Shown piece by piece: positions 44,732-51,857 of a stretch of DNA of 64,000 nucleotides; the first letter of the stretch is position 1, and every line of letters begins with the position of its first letter. Both the position numbers and the translations under genes were made by a program. The stretch covers positions 186,001-250,000 of the forward strand of contig NZ_SRLA01000004.1 in the NCBI RefSeq assembly GCF_004745825.1. The letters are read 5' to 3'. The DNA comes from Hymenobacter fodinae. Its GTDB lineage: Bacteria; Bacteroidota; Bacteroidia; Cytophagales; Hymenobacteraceae. The notes under the pieces are model-generated. The model did not search any database. It was not told the origin of the DNA and saw nothing but the letters and a program-made list of their open reading frames with translations.

Positions 44732-45181
44732 ATGGCCAATCAGCCAATCAAAAATACTCCTATGCTGTACCCGTGGCATCACTTTGTGCTGCTACCGGCC
44801 CTGCTTATTCTGTCCATCTACAGCGTTAGGCGCTACTTGGCCGTGGCCGGCGACGACTCCGAAGATTCACGTCTGTGGTTTACGCTTATGGCGCTGGCGG
44901 TGGTGAGCTTTGGTGTGCTGGTTATGCTGCGCCAGCATTATGCGCTGCAACTTCAAGACCGGCTTATTCGCCTGGAAGTGCGCCAGCGCTACTTTGAGGT
45001 TACCGGCCAGAGCCTCCGCCCCCTAGAAGAACAGCTTACGCTAAAACAGATTCTTTCCCTACGTTTTGCCGGGGATGCAGAGCTACCCGAGCTAGTGCAG
45101 GCCACCATCCGGGAGAAGCTGGCACCAAAGGATATTCAGGCTCGCATTCAGGATTTCCACTTCGACCACATGCGGGTCTGA
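44732..45181 (+). CDS. DUF6526 family membrane protein
   Basis: A 149-residue protein with two transmembrane helices (about residues 18-37 and 52-68) and a cytoplasmic helical C-terminus. The wording ALQLQDRLIRLEVRQRYFEV, LTLKQILSLRFAGDAELPEL and IREKLAPKDIQARIQDFHFD matches the DUF6526 family. Its function is unknown. It has strong terminators upstream and a separate gene 131 bases downstream. Confidence 0.82.
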   Translation: MANQPIKNTPMLYPWHHFVLLPALLILSIYSVRRYLAVAGDDSEDSRLWFTLMALAVVSFGVLVMLRQHYALQLQDRLIRLEVRQRYFEVTGQSLRPLEEQLTLKQILSLRFAGDAELPELVQATIREKLAPKDIQARIQDFHFDHMRV

Positions 45182-45312
45182 GGTAGAAATACTACGAAGC
45201 GGGTGACTGAAATGGACAATTGATCGGCGAACTTTGTTGCTCTATTTGTGCTTGTAAGCACTACTTCTGCTTTTTTACGGCAACTCACTGAGTTGCCACT
45301 TCACTCTGCCTC

Positions 45313-45615
45313 ATGATTCTCTACAACGTCACCACCAGCCTCGACCCGGAAATTGCCGACCAGTGGGTGGCCTACATGCGCGATACGCACATGCCGGAGG
45401 TAATGGAAACCGGCTTTTTCCTAAAAAGCCAACTCTGCCGTCTGCTCAACGAAGAGGATGGCGGCGTTACGTATGCCTCGCAATACTATTGCGTGAGCTT
45501 AGAGCAGCTGGAGGAATACCAGCGGGTAGCGGCTCCGGCTCTCATCAAAGAAATTGAAAAGCACTTTGGGGGTCGTTACGCCTCCTTCCGCACGATGCTG
45601 GAAGTTGTTGACTGA
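45313..45615 (+). CDS. DUF4286 family protein
   Basis: A 100-residue soluble protein, conserved in Bacteroidota, with a ferredoxin-like/dimeric alpha-beta barrel pattern. Wording is MILYNVTTSLDPEIADQWVA, YMRDTHMPEVMETGFF, YASQYYCVSLEQLEEYQ and GRYASFRTMLEVV. There are no catalytic motifs. It ends at a very long hairpin shared with the converging GNAT gene. Confidence 0.88.
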   Translation: MILYNVTTSLDPEIADQWVAYMRDTHMPEVMETGFFLKSQLCRLLNEEDGGVTYASQYYCVSLEQLEEYQRVAAPALIKEIEKHFGGRYASFRTMLEVVD

Positions 45616-45631
45616 CCTCCTGCAACTTCCA

Positions 45632-45677
45632 CCAAACAAAAGGGCCCGCTGCCATGGCAGTGGGCCCTTTTGTTTGG
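45632..45677. terminator. Bidirectional terminator with a 22-bp stem
   Basis: Arm 45632-45653 pairs with 45656-45677 over 22 positions with only one G-T pair; the loop is two bases. Internal TTTTGTTT and AAACAAAA flank the GC core, so it can act on both strands. Confidence 0.93.
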
Positions 45678-45714
45678 TACTGGCCTAGCATTGAGCTTAT
45701 GGCTCTACTAAAGC

Positions 45715-46236
45715 CTATTTCTCATCCTGCGGCTGCGTGACAAGCATCTCTACGGTTGGGTCACAGACGTAGGCCTGTAGCTGCTCAATGGTCAGGTTGC
45801 CGTTGTGCCACTCGGGGTCGAGGTTGGCACCTATTTTTTTGTAGAAGCCAATGGCGGGTTCGTTCCACTCCAGCACCTGCCATTTCATGCGGTTGGCACC
45901 AGTGTGGCGGGCCTCAGCTACCACGGCGTCAAACAGGCGCTTGCCAATGCCGGTGCCGCGCAACGATTCCGTTACTACCAGATCTTCCAGGTAGAGCATC
46001 CGGCCCTTCCAGGTGGAGTAGCCCGTGTAGTAGAGCGCAATGCCCTGAATTTTGCCCTCCTGCTCAGCTACAAAGAACTTGAAAATAGCGTCTGGCCCAA
46101 AGCCGTCGCGTTGCATGTCTTCCAGCGTATTCGTGACTTCCTGCGGGGCGCGCTCGTACACGGCCAGCTCCTGAATGAGGCCTAGCACTTGGGGTAAATC
46201 GGCCTCCCGGCCACGACGGATGGTGATAGTTGACAT
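45715..46236 (-). CDS. GNAT N-acetyltransferase, spermidine/thialysine acetyltransferase-like
   Basis: An acetyl-CoA-dependent N-acetyltransferase (173 residues). The GNAT core is seen in ITIRRGREADLPQVLGLIQE, LYLEDLVVTESLRGTGIGKR (the acetyl-CoA pyrophosphate loop, R-G-x-G-x-G/K) and WQVLEWNEPAIGFYKKIGA. The wording FFVAEQEGKIQGIALYYTGY and STWKGR resembles the eukaryotic SAT1/SAT2 group and its bacterial relatives, which acetylate polyamines or thialysine. The substrate is inferred. Its consensus promoter ends so close to the ATG that the mRNA may be nearly leaderless. Confidence 0.9.
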   Translation of the reverse strand: MSTITIRRGREADLPQVLGLIQELAVYERAPQEVTNTLEDMQRDGFGPDAIFKFFVAEQEGKIQGIALYYTGYSTWKGRMLYLEDLVVTESLRGTGIGKRLFDAVVAEARHTGANRMKWQVLEWNEPAIGFYKKIGANLDPEWHNGNLTIEQLQAYVCDPTVEMLVTQPQDEK

Positions 46237-46241
46237 AGGTG

Positions 46242-46270
46242 CAAATGTAGTGGCCTAGGCCATTTTTCAA
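46242..46270 (-). promoter_or_regulatory. Promoter of the GNAT gene, possibly leaderless
   Basis: Minus-strand TTG (46268-46270), 18 bases, then TACATTTG (46242-46249). The -7 box ends 5 bases before the ATG, so transcription should begin at or within a few bases of the start codon. Confidence 0.55.
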
Positions 46271-46295
46271 CCTTCAACCGTACGGCTAGGCCACT
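46249..46295. repeat. Inverted pair of AGTGGCCTAG
   Basis: agtggcctag at 46249-46258 and ctaggccact at 46286-46295 form a 10-bp perfect stem with a 27-base loop. It overlaps the GNAT promoter. Confidence 0.8.
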
Positions 46296-46303
46296 TATAT
46301 AAC

Positions 46304-46340
46304 ACAATGCCCCTCAGCTTTATCAGCCAAGGGGCATTGT
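46304..46340 (-). terminator. Hairpin terminator after the small lipoprotein gene
   Basis: Arms 46304-46313 (acaatgcccc) and 46331-46340 pair perfectly; on the minus strand a weak T/A stretch follows. It lies 23 bases past the stop. Confidence 0.65.
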
Positions 46341-46362
46341 TATAACTAGCCGGGAGCCAGAT

Positions 46363-46596
46363 TTACATTACAGGCTGCATCTTTTTGATGTCCTCCGTTG
46401 CGTTTACGGCGTTGATTTCGCGCGTAGCTGGGTTTTCAGGTGCCTTTTTACCGCCCGTAGTGTCGGGAGCGGCTGGAATGGGGGGCAGCGGCTGATCTAC
46501 AATATCTTCGTCCCGCTTGATATCGGGGTTATTGCAGGAAGTTACGGACAGCGTCATCGAGGCGGCCAGCAGACCGAACAGGAGCGTTTTTTTCAT
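46363..46596 (-). CDS. Small predicted lipoprotein
   Basis: A 77-residue protein with signal MKKTLLFGLLAASMTLSVTSC and a lipobox (SVTSC). A short, polar, Pro-rich mature part of 56 residues follows. No family is recognised. The start at 46596 was chosen over an ATG 12 bases upstream because it gives the standard signal. A TATCTTCG box lies at 46641-46648 upstream. Function unknown. Confidence 0.72.
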   Translation of the reverse strand: MKKTLLFGLLAASMTLSVTSCNNPDIKRDEDIVDQPLPPIPAAPDTTGGKKAPENPATREINAVNATEDIKKMQPVM

Positions 46597-46790
46597 ATCT
46601 GAATGCAAAAGAACAGAGGCAATTACGCGAGTTGCGGCCGCGAAGATACGGGTTGATGCGTTGATTGTTGATGTGTTAGGTACTGATTGTTGCTAGTAGC
46701 GGGTTGCTGTTGGAAGTCACTATATCAACTAAGCTAGGCCTGTTTCCGACAACAATCCTTCACTTCGAGCTACAATCAGCCTTTCCACTA

Positions 46791-48989
46791 TTACTTCTTA
46801 TAGGGGTTTACCCCCATGTTTTGGTACGCAAATGCCCAGATGTCGGCCCACTCGTCAATCTGCAGCTTGGTGCTTTTGCCGGCACCGTGGCCCGCATTCA
46901 CGTCCACCCGAATCAGTTGGGGCTTGGGTCCCGAATTGGCCGCCTGCAGCGCCGCCGCAAACTTGAAGGAGTGCGCTGGCACCACGCGGTCGTCGTGGTC
47001 GGCGGTGGTAATCATGGTAGCGGGGTAGCTGGTGCCTGCCTTCAGGGTGTGCAGAGGCGAGAACTTATAAAGGTTCTGAAACTGGTCGTAGTTATCAGAA
47101 GTGCCGTACTCGGGAGCCCAGTTCCAGCCGATGGTGAACTTCTGGTACCGCAGCATATCCATTACGCCCACGGCCGGGAAGGCCACGCCGCACAGATCGG
47201 GGCGCTGCGTCATGGTGGCCCCCACCAGTAGGCCACCGTTTGAGCCGCCGGCCATGGCTAGCTTCTCCGTGGTGGTGTAGCCCGTCACCTTCAGATACTC
47301 GGCAGCGGCAATAAAGTCATCAAACACGTTTTGCTTGTTGGGCGTCATGCCGGCTTTGTGCCAAGCTTCGCCGTACTCGCCACCGCCACGTAGGTTTGGA
47401 ATAGCCAGCACGCCCCCGTTTTCCAGCCACAGCATCCGCGCCACGCTGAAGCCTGGCGTCAGGGAAATATTGAACCCGCCGTAGGCATAGAGGTATGTGG
47501 GGTTCTTACCGTCCAGCTTAATGCCCTTCTTGTGGGTGATGAACATGGGCACCTTAGTGCCGTCCTTGCTAGAGTAGAACACCTGGGTGGTCACATAGTC
47601 GTCGGGCTTCACATCTACCGCCGGCGCCCGGAACACCGTGCTGGTATTCGAAGCCAAATCGTATTTGTAGATAGTGGTTGGGTAGGTGAAGGACGTGAAG
47701 GCGTAGTACACCACCTTAGAGTTGCGCTTGCCGCCAAAACCCGAGGCCGTACCAATGGCGGGCAGGGCTACATCGTGCTTGAACTGGCCCTTCTCAGTGT
47801 ACACCTTTATAAGGCTGCTGGCATCTTTAAGGTAAGAAGCCACCAGATAGCCGCCTACCTGGTCTACGCCTTCCAGCTTGTTCTCGGTCTGGGGCAGTAC
47901 TTCTTTCCAATTGGCCTCCTGGGGCTTTTTGGGGTCAATGAGCACCACGCGGTAGCGGGGCGCCTTGTAGTTGGTGTGTACCAGCAGCTGCCCACCCACA
48001 TTGCCTACCACCGAGTTGTTGTACTCGTAGCTGCTGATGAGGGGCGTGAAGGAGTTGGCTTGCTTGGGGTCGGTGAGGTCGCGCACCGAGAGGCGGTTAC
48101 CGTCGGCTTTACCATTGGTGAGGTAGAGGACCAAAAAGCGTTCATCCTCGGTGGTACCCACCGTCCGGAAGCCTAGAGCCATCTTGGGGTCTTCGTACAC
48201 CAGCTTATCGGTGCTTTGGGGCTTACCTAGCTGATGGTAGTACACCTTATGGTACTCGTTCTTGCCAGAAAGCTGATTTTGGCCGGCCTTGGGCGCATCG
48301 TAGCGGCTGTAGAAGAAACCATCTTTATACCAGGCCGCGCCCGATACCTTTACCCACTGCAGTTCATCGGTGAGCGGCTTACGCGTTTTCAGGTCCAGCA
48401 CTTTTATCTGCTGCCAGTCGGAGCCACCACCGCTGGTAGCGTAGGCCAGGTAGCGGTGGTTGGTAGAGAAGTAAGTGCCCGCTAGGGCCGTGGTACCATC
48501 GGCAGAAAACTTGTTCGGGTCGAGCAGCACGTCGGGCTGACCTTCCTGGCCGTCTTGCTGGGTGTAGAGCACGGCCTGGTTCTGCAGACCGTCGTTTTTG
48601 CTGAAGTAGAGTTGGTTACCCTCCTGCTGCGGAATACCAAACCGCTCGTAATTCCAGATCTTGGTGAGCCGCTCCCGGATTCGGTCTCGGAACTTGATCT
48701 GGCCTAGGTAATCAAACGTGACCTTGTTTTCAGCCTCCACCCACGCCTTAGTTTCGGGCGAGTCGAGGTTTTCCAGCCAGCGGTATGGGTCGGCTACGAA
48801 CGTGCCGAAATAGTCGTCCTTCTGATCGACTTTCTTGGTTTGCGGGTATTGCACAGTGGAGCGGGAAGTAGAAGCCTCCGCCTTACCAGCCGCCGGAGTG
48901 GGGGCCGTAATAGCGGGAGCCGTGGTTTGCGCGGAGCGGCACGAAGCCAGCGCCGCCAGAGATAGTACGGAAACAGTAATTTTTTGCAT
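46791..48989 (-). CDS. Prolyl oligopeptidase, S9A family (lipoprotein)
   Basis: A serine peptidase cutting short peptides after proline (732 residues). The signal/lipobox region is MQKITVSVLSLAALASC. The N-terminal beta-propeller begins YPQTKKVDQKDDYFGTFVAD and PYRWLENLDSPETKAWVE. The C-terminal alpha/beta-hydrolase domain carries the nucleophile Ser in AMAGGSNGGLLVGATM, Asp in DHDDRVVPAHSFKF and His in DVNAGHGAGKST. It is probably periplasmic or outer-membrane anchored. It lies 56 bases after the MotB-like gene on the same strand, but a box at 49015-49022 (TATCTTCG, minus) suggests its own promoter. Confidence 0.95.
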   Translation of the reverse strand: MQKITVSVLSLAALASCRSAQTTAPAITAPTPAAGKAEASTSRSTVQYPQTKKVDQKDDYFGTFVADPYRWLENLDSPETKAWVEAENKVTFDYLGQIKFRDRIRERLTKIWNYERFGIPQQEGNQLYFSKNDGLQNQAVLYTQQDGQEGQPDVLLDPNKFSADGTTALAGTYFSTNHRYLAYATSGGGSDWQQIKVLDLKTRKPLTDELQWVKVSGAAWYKDGFFYSRYDAPKAGQNQLSGKNEYHKVYYHQLGKPQSTDKLVYEDPKMALGFRTVGTTEDERFLVLYLTNGKADGNRLSVRDLTDPKQANSFTPLISSYEYNNSVVGNVGGQLLVHTNYKAPRYRVVLIDPKKPQEANWKEVLPQTENKLEGVDQVGGYLVASYLKDASSLIKVYTEKGQFKHDVALPAIGTASGFGGKRNSKVVYYAFTSFTYPTTIYKYDLASNTSTVFRAPAVDVKPDDYVTTQVFYSSKDGTKVPMFITHKKGIKLDGKNPTYLYAYGGFNISLTPGFSVARMLWLENGGVLAIPNLRGGGEYGEAWHKAGMTPNKQNVFDDFIAAAEYLKVTGYTTTEKLAMAGGSNGGLLVGATMTQRPDLCGVAFPAVGVMDMLRYQKFTIGWNWAPEYGTSDNYDQFQNLYKFSPLHTLKAGTSYPATMITTADHDDRVVPAHSFKFAAALQAANSGPKPQLIRVDVNAGHGAGKSTKLQIDEWADIWAFAYQNMGVNPYKK

Positions 48990-49045
48990 GAATACGGGTA
49001 ACATGGCAGGGCGCCGAAGATAATCTACAATGCCTAAAGTCTGGG

Positions 49046-49723
49046 CTATTGCATGCGGCCCACCTTCGGAATCACCTGAATAAGGAAGCGTTTGTTGTCG
49101 CCTTCGCGGCGCCCCTGGTAGCGCCCGGTGCCATAAAACCCACTGCCGCCAATAATCAGTTCAATACTCCGGTCTTGCCCGAAGTTGATACCGTTCTGCT
49201 TCCAGAAGTTCAGCAGGTTCAGGGCGCGGCGGTAGCTCAGTTGATAAGTAGTTTGCTCCTCGGCCGTATTGCGGGGGTCGCCCTGGGGGTAGCGGGCGGC
49301 CATGCCTTCTACAATCACGAGGTAGCGCACGGGCTGGTCGGTTTTGATGCTTTTGAGCACCGAGCGTAGCGTGCGGCCAGCCTGCAGCAAAGCGGGCTTG
49401 TAGGCTTCCTGTATCTCATCACGACCGGCTTTAAACTGCACGGGCACCAGCAGCTCGTGCCGCTCATTGGTGGGGTCATATTTGAAGTACTTACCCTCTA
49501 GCTTCTGCAGGGAACGGCGGATTTTGGTAATCTGCTCCAACTCAATGGCCTTGGCTTTTAGCTCACCATTGGCCTGCTGCAGCTCTCCTTCCCGGTCTTT
49601 GAACAGCTTGAAGCTATACACGAACAGCACCAGCATCACCACAAACAGGGACGTCATCAGGTCCACATAGCTGGGCCAGAAGAAGTCGTTGCTTTGGCGG
49701 TTGTTGGATGTGGAGTTGTTCAT
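49046..49723 (-). CDS. MotB/OmpA-like stator protein of an uncharacterised cassette
   Basis: A 225-residue inner-membrane protein with one N-terminal helix, WPSYVDLMTSLFVVMLVLFV (about residues 16-35). Asp21 in SYVDLMTSLF occupies the place of the ion-carrying Asp of MotB (compare YADFMTAM-type motifs). A coiled-coil stretch follows (residues 40-75). The C-terminus is OmpA-like: FKAGRDEIQEAYKPALLQAG, YLVIVEGMAARYPQGDP, YQLSYRRALNLLNFWKQNG and RREGDNKRFLIQVIPK, a peptidoglycan-binding pattern. With the MotA-like partner it would form an ion-driven unit. It is the last gene of the 49,046-61,135 cassette. Flagellar MotB is excluded: no flagellar genes are seen. ZorB of Zorya is the nearest known analogue. 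Confidence 0.85.
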   Translation of the reverse strand: MNNSTSNNRQSNDFFWPSYVDLMTSLFVVMLVLFVYSFKLFKDREGELQQANGELKAKAIELEQITKIRRSLQKLEGKYFKYDPTNERHELLVPVQFKAGRDEIQEAYKPALLQAGRTLRSVLKSIKTDQPVRYLVIVEGMAARYPQGDPRNTAEEQTTYQLSYRRALNLLNFWKQNGINFGQDRSIELIIGGSGFYGTGRYQGRREGDNKRFLIQVIPKVGRMQ

Positions 49724-49744
49724 GTAATGAGGTAAGGGTTTGAG

Positions 49745-50221
49745 CTAGAATACAGCACTGGAAGCCTTCCTATTGTTAAGTTCGACCAATTTGGCTACCT
49801 GCTTCATAACTGACTTATCATGCTTACAAGTGAAGCACTCACTACTGTACAAACCAGCACGATAATCCATAATAAGCCGCTTGTGGCCAAGCTGGCTGAG
49901 ATTATTCCGCACGTATTGCAATTCGTTTTCAACTCTGGTGACAACCCAATACCTAGCAGAGCTATGATCAGTTGGTCCTTGCCCGAAATAGTATACGCCA
50001 TTATTGCCACATACTTCCAGCATGTTCAAAGTAGTATCAGCGGCAAAAATGTACGTTGTCCTGTCAAGGTTTGGTAGAATCACTAGCCGCTTAATGAGCT
50101 CCTCATTGTACAACTCACTATACTGAACAGGAATTTTAATCCTAACTATTTCGCTCTGCTGAGCATATCCAGCAAACGAAATGCTCATACACAATCCTAA
50201 TCCAGTTAGAAACTTGTTCAT
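49745..50221 (-). CDS. Secreted orphan protein within the motor cassette
   Basis: A 158-residue protein with signal peptide MNKFLTGLGLCMSISFAGYA. I recognise no family in it. It has a Cys pair near the C-terminus (SSECFTCKHDKS). Two 60-base lines counted by eye gave 42 and 47 percent GC, clearly below the neighbours. It lies between the MotA-like and MotB-like genes, with 2 bases and 21 bases on either side, so it is inserted within what is normally an adjacent pair. It may be a periplasmic accessory of the motor, or a later insertion. Confidence 0.75.
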   Translation of the reverse strand: MNKFLTGLGLCMSISFAGYAQQSEIVRIKIPVQYSELYNEELIKRLVILPNLDRTTYIFAADTTLNMLEVCGNNGVYYFGQGPTDHSSARYWVVTRVENELQYVRNNLSQLGHKRLIMDYRAGLYSSECFTCKHDKSVMKQVAKLVELNNRKASSAVF

Positions 50222-50223
50222 AA

Positions 50224-51684
50224 CTACTGCGGCCGCACGCCTCCAAATAGCTTATCCATAAACCGTTGGAAACGGTTCTTGGAGGTGGCTTTTACCAGCA
50301 CCGTGTTCAGGTTGGAAAGCTCTGAAAGCAGCTTGGCTTGAATCTGCGAGTCGAGTTCTACTTTGCGCATCAGTTCGCGCTGGGTGGCAGTTACGTCGCG
50401 GCTGAGGTCAGCTTGTTGCACGTTGAGGTTCTGGAAGGGCTCCAGCTGTTTCAGCAACTTATCGAAGATGTTATCGGCGTTAAGGCGGTCAAAGTACTGC
50501 TGCCACTTCTCGTAGGCCAGTTGGGCTTGCCGCTCGTTGTAGGCCAAGCGCTGGGTCATTACATCGGCCAGGGAAACGCCGGCTTGGTCGATGTGCTGCT
50601 CGGCGCGGTCTTTAAGGTTGCGCAGCTCCACTTGGTGCTTCTGGAAGAAATCTAGCATGAGCTGCACCGAGTTGTTGTTGCCGCCGATGTACTGGCCTAG
50701 GTCGTTAATGCCCTTTTCAAAGCCACGCAACCGGTCGAGGATGCTATTGACACTTTCTGCCGACTGGTACCCCTTAGCCAGCATGTCGTTAAGCTTCTGC
50801 TGATAGCCGGTGAAGGCTGCAAACATCTCCGCCGACTCTCGCACCTTATCAAACACCAAGATGTTGGCAGCGGCCATTTTATCATAACCAATGGTATCGA
50901 GCCGCTCCAGGAAGTCGCTCTGCACCCGAATATTCTGGGTAACCTTGTCCATCAAGGGGTTAAACAGCTCTACCTGGCCAACAAACTGCTGATTAAATGC
51001 ATCCAGTACCGACTTCAGATTAGTCAGGGAGCTAGCCATATCAGCGTGCAGCACGGGCAGCAAGCGGGCCTGCAGGAAGGTATAGTATTGGTTTTGCTTA
51101 CGATCAAGCTGCTCCCGAGCCTGGCGTAGCACCCCGTTACCGAGCAACGTCAGCAACAGGCCTACAAAGGAACCCGTCATGGCAATGAGCACACCCGTGA
51201 GGAACGGTGTCAAGGCATTTTCATCCGACACCCCATTGCGGGCAATGCCCACCAGGCCTAGTATCACCCCTAGAAAGGTACCCAACAGGCCTAGGTAAAG
51301 CGGGGTGGCTACGTTGGCCTGCACTGAGTTATCCAGCACCTCGCTCTGCCGCTCCGAAATGTCCTTTAAAATCCCAAAGTCGGCGGCGGCACCTTTGTTG
51401 TGGCGCAGGTAGTCGTTAGTATCTAGTAGGATCTCTTGGAACTCCGGCGAGGCATTTTCGGCCTTAATGAGATTGGAAGCGAAGGACTCAGGCGGGGCGT
51501 CGGCGGCGTAGTCGGGCAGGTCGCGGCCGTCGGGCAGCACAATGCGCTGCTCTACGCGCAACGCTTCCTTTGCGGGGTATAGTTGAGCCAGCCGCTGCGC
51601 ATTGGCCCGCGTCCGCAGAAACGTGCGGATTTGCAGGCCTACTACAATGGCTACTACGGCTACTTCCAGAATGATTTCAAGCAT
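50224..51684 (-). CDS. MotA/TolQ/ExbB-like proton-channel protein with long coiled-coil tail
   Basis: A 486-residue inner-membrane protein. An N-terminal helix (residues 3-20) comes first. Then comes the MotA/TolQ/ExbB hallmark: TPLYLGLLGTFLGVILGLVG (about 127-147) and FLTGVLIAMTGSFVGLLLTL (about 161-183). After residue 190 nearly all the rest is predicted alpha-helix with heptads, rich in Gln, Leu and Asp, ending GVRPQ. MotA is about 290 residues; the long cytoplasmic tail recalls ZorA of the Zorya defence system, which also pairs with a MotB-like protein. It lies next to the secreted orphan and the MotB-like gene. Channel family membership is secure; the function of the tail is not. Confidence 0.88.
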   Translation of the reverse strand: MLEIILEVAVVAIVVGLQIRTFLRTRANAQRLAQLYPAKEALRVEQRIVLPDGRDLPDYAADAPPESFASNLIKAENASPEFQEILLDTNDYLRHNKGAAADFGILKDISERQSEVLDNSVQANVATPLYLGLLGTFLGVILGLVGIARNGVSDENALTPFLTGVLIAMTGSFVGLLLTLLGNGVLRQAREQLDRKQNQYYTFLQARLLPVLHADMASSLTNLKSVLDAFNQQFVGQVELFNPLMDKVTQNIRVQSDFLERLDTIGYDKMAAANILVFDKVRESAEMFAAFTGYQQKLNDMLAKGYQSAESVNSILDRLRGFEKGINDLGQYIGGNNNSVQLMLDFFQKHQVELRNLKDRAEQHIDQAGVSLADVMTQRLAYNERQAQLAYEKWQQYFDRLNADNIFDKLLKQLEPFQNLNVQQADLSRDVTATQRELMRKVELDSQIQAKLLSELSNLNTVLVKATSKNRFQRFMDKLFGGVRPQ

Positions 51685-51707
51685 ATAACTACGAAGCTAC
51701 GGCTAAA

Positions 51708-51845
51708 AGCTAGTTCCCCTCCCTAAAAGAGGGGGTCAGGGGTTGTTGACTGGCCTAGAGCGGGTTTAGAACTAAAAGCCTAAAACCCGATCCGACGTTC
51801 AGCCACGACCCCTAACCCCTACTCTTTTAAGGAGGGGAACTAGCT
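51708..51845. repeat. Long imperfect inverted repeat with agttcccctcc ends
   Basis: Arm 51708-51767 starts agctagttcccctccctaaa, holds ggccta and ends gcgggttt. Arm 51783-51845 is nearly its reverse complement over about 60 bases with a 15-base loop. It fills the spacer before the MotA-like gene. Related ends occur at 53429 and 56985-57240. Confidence 0.8.
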
Positions 51846-51857
51846 TGTAATTTCTAG

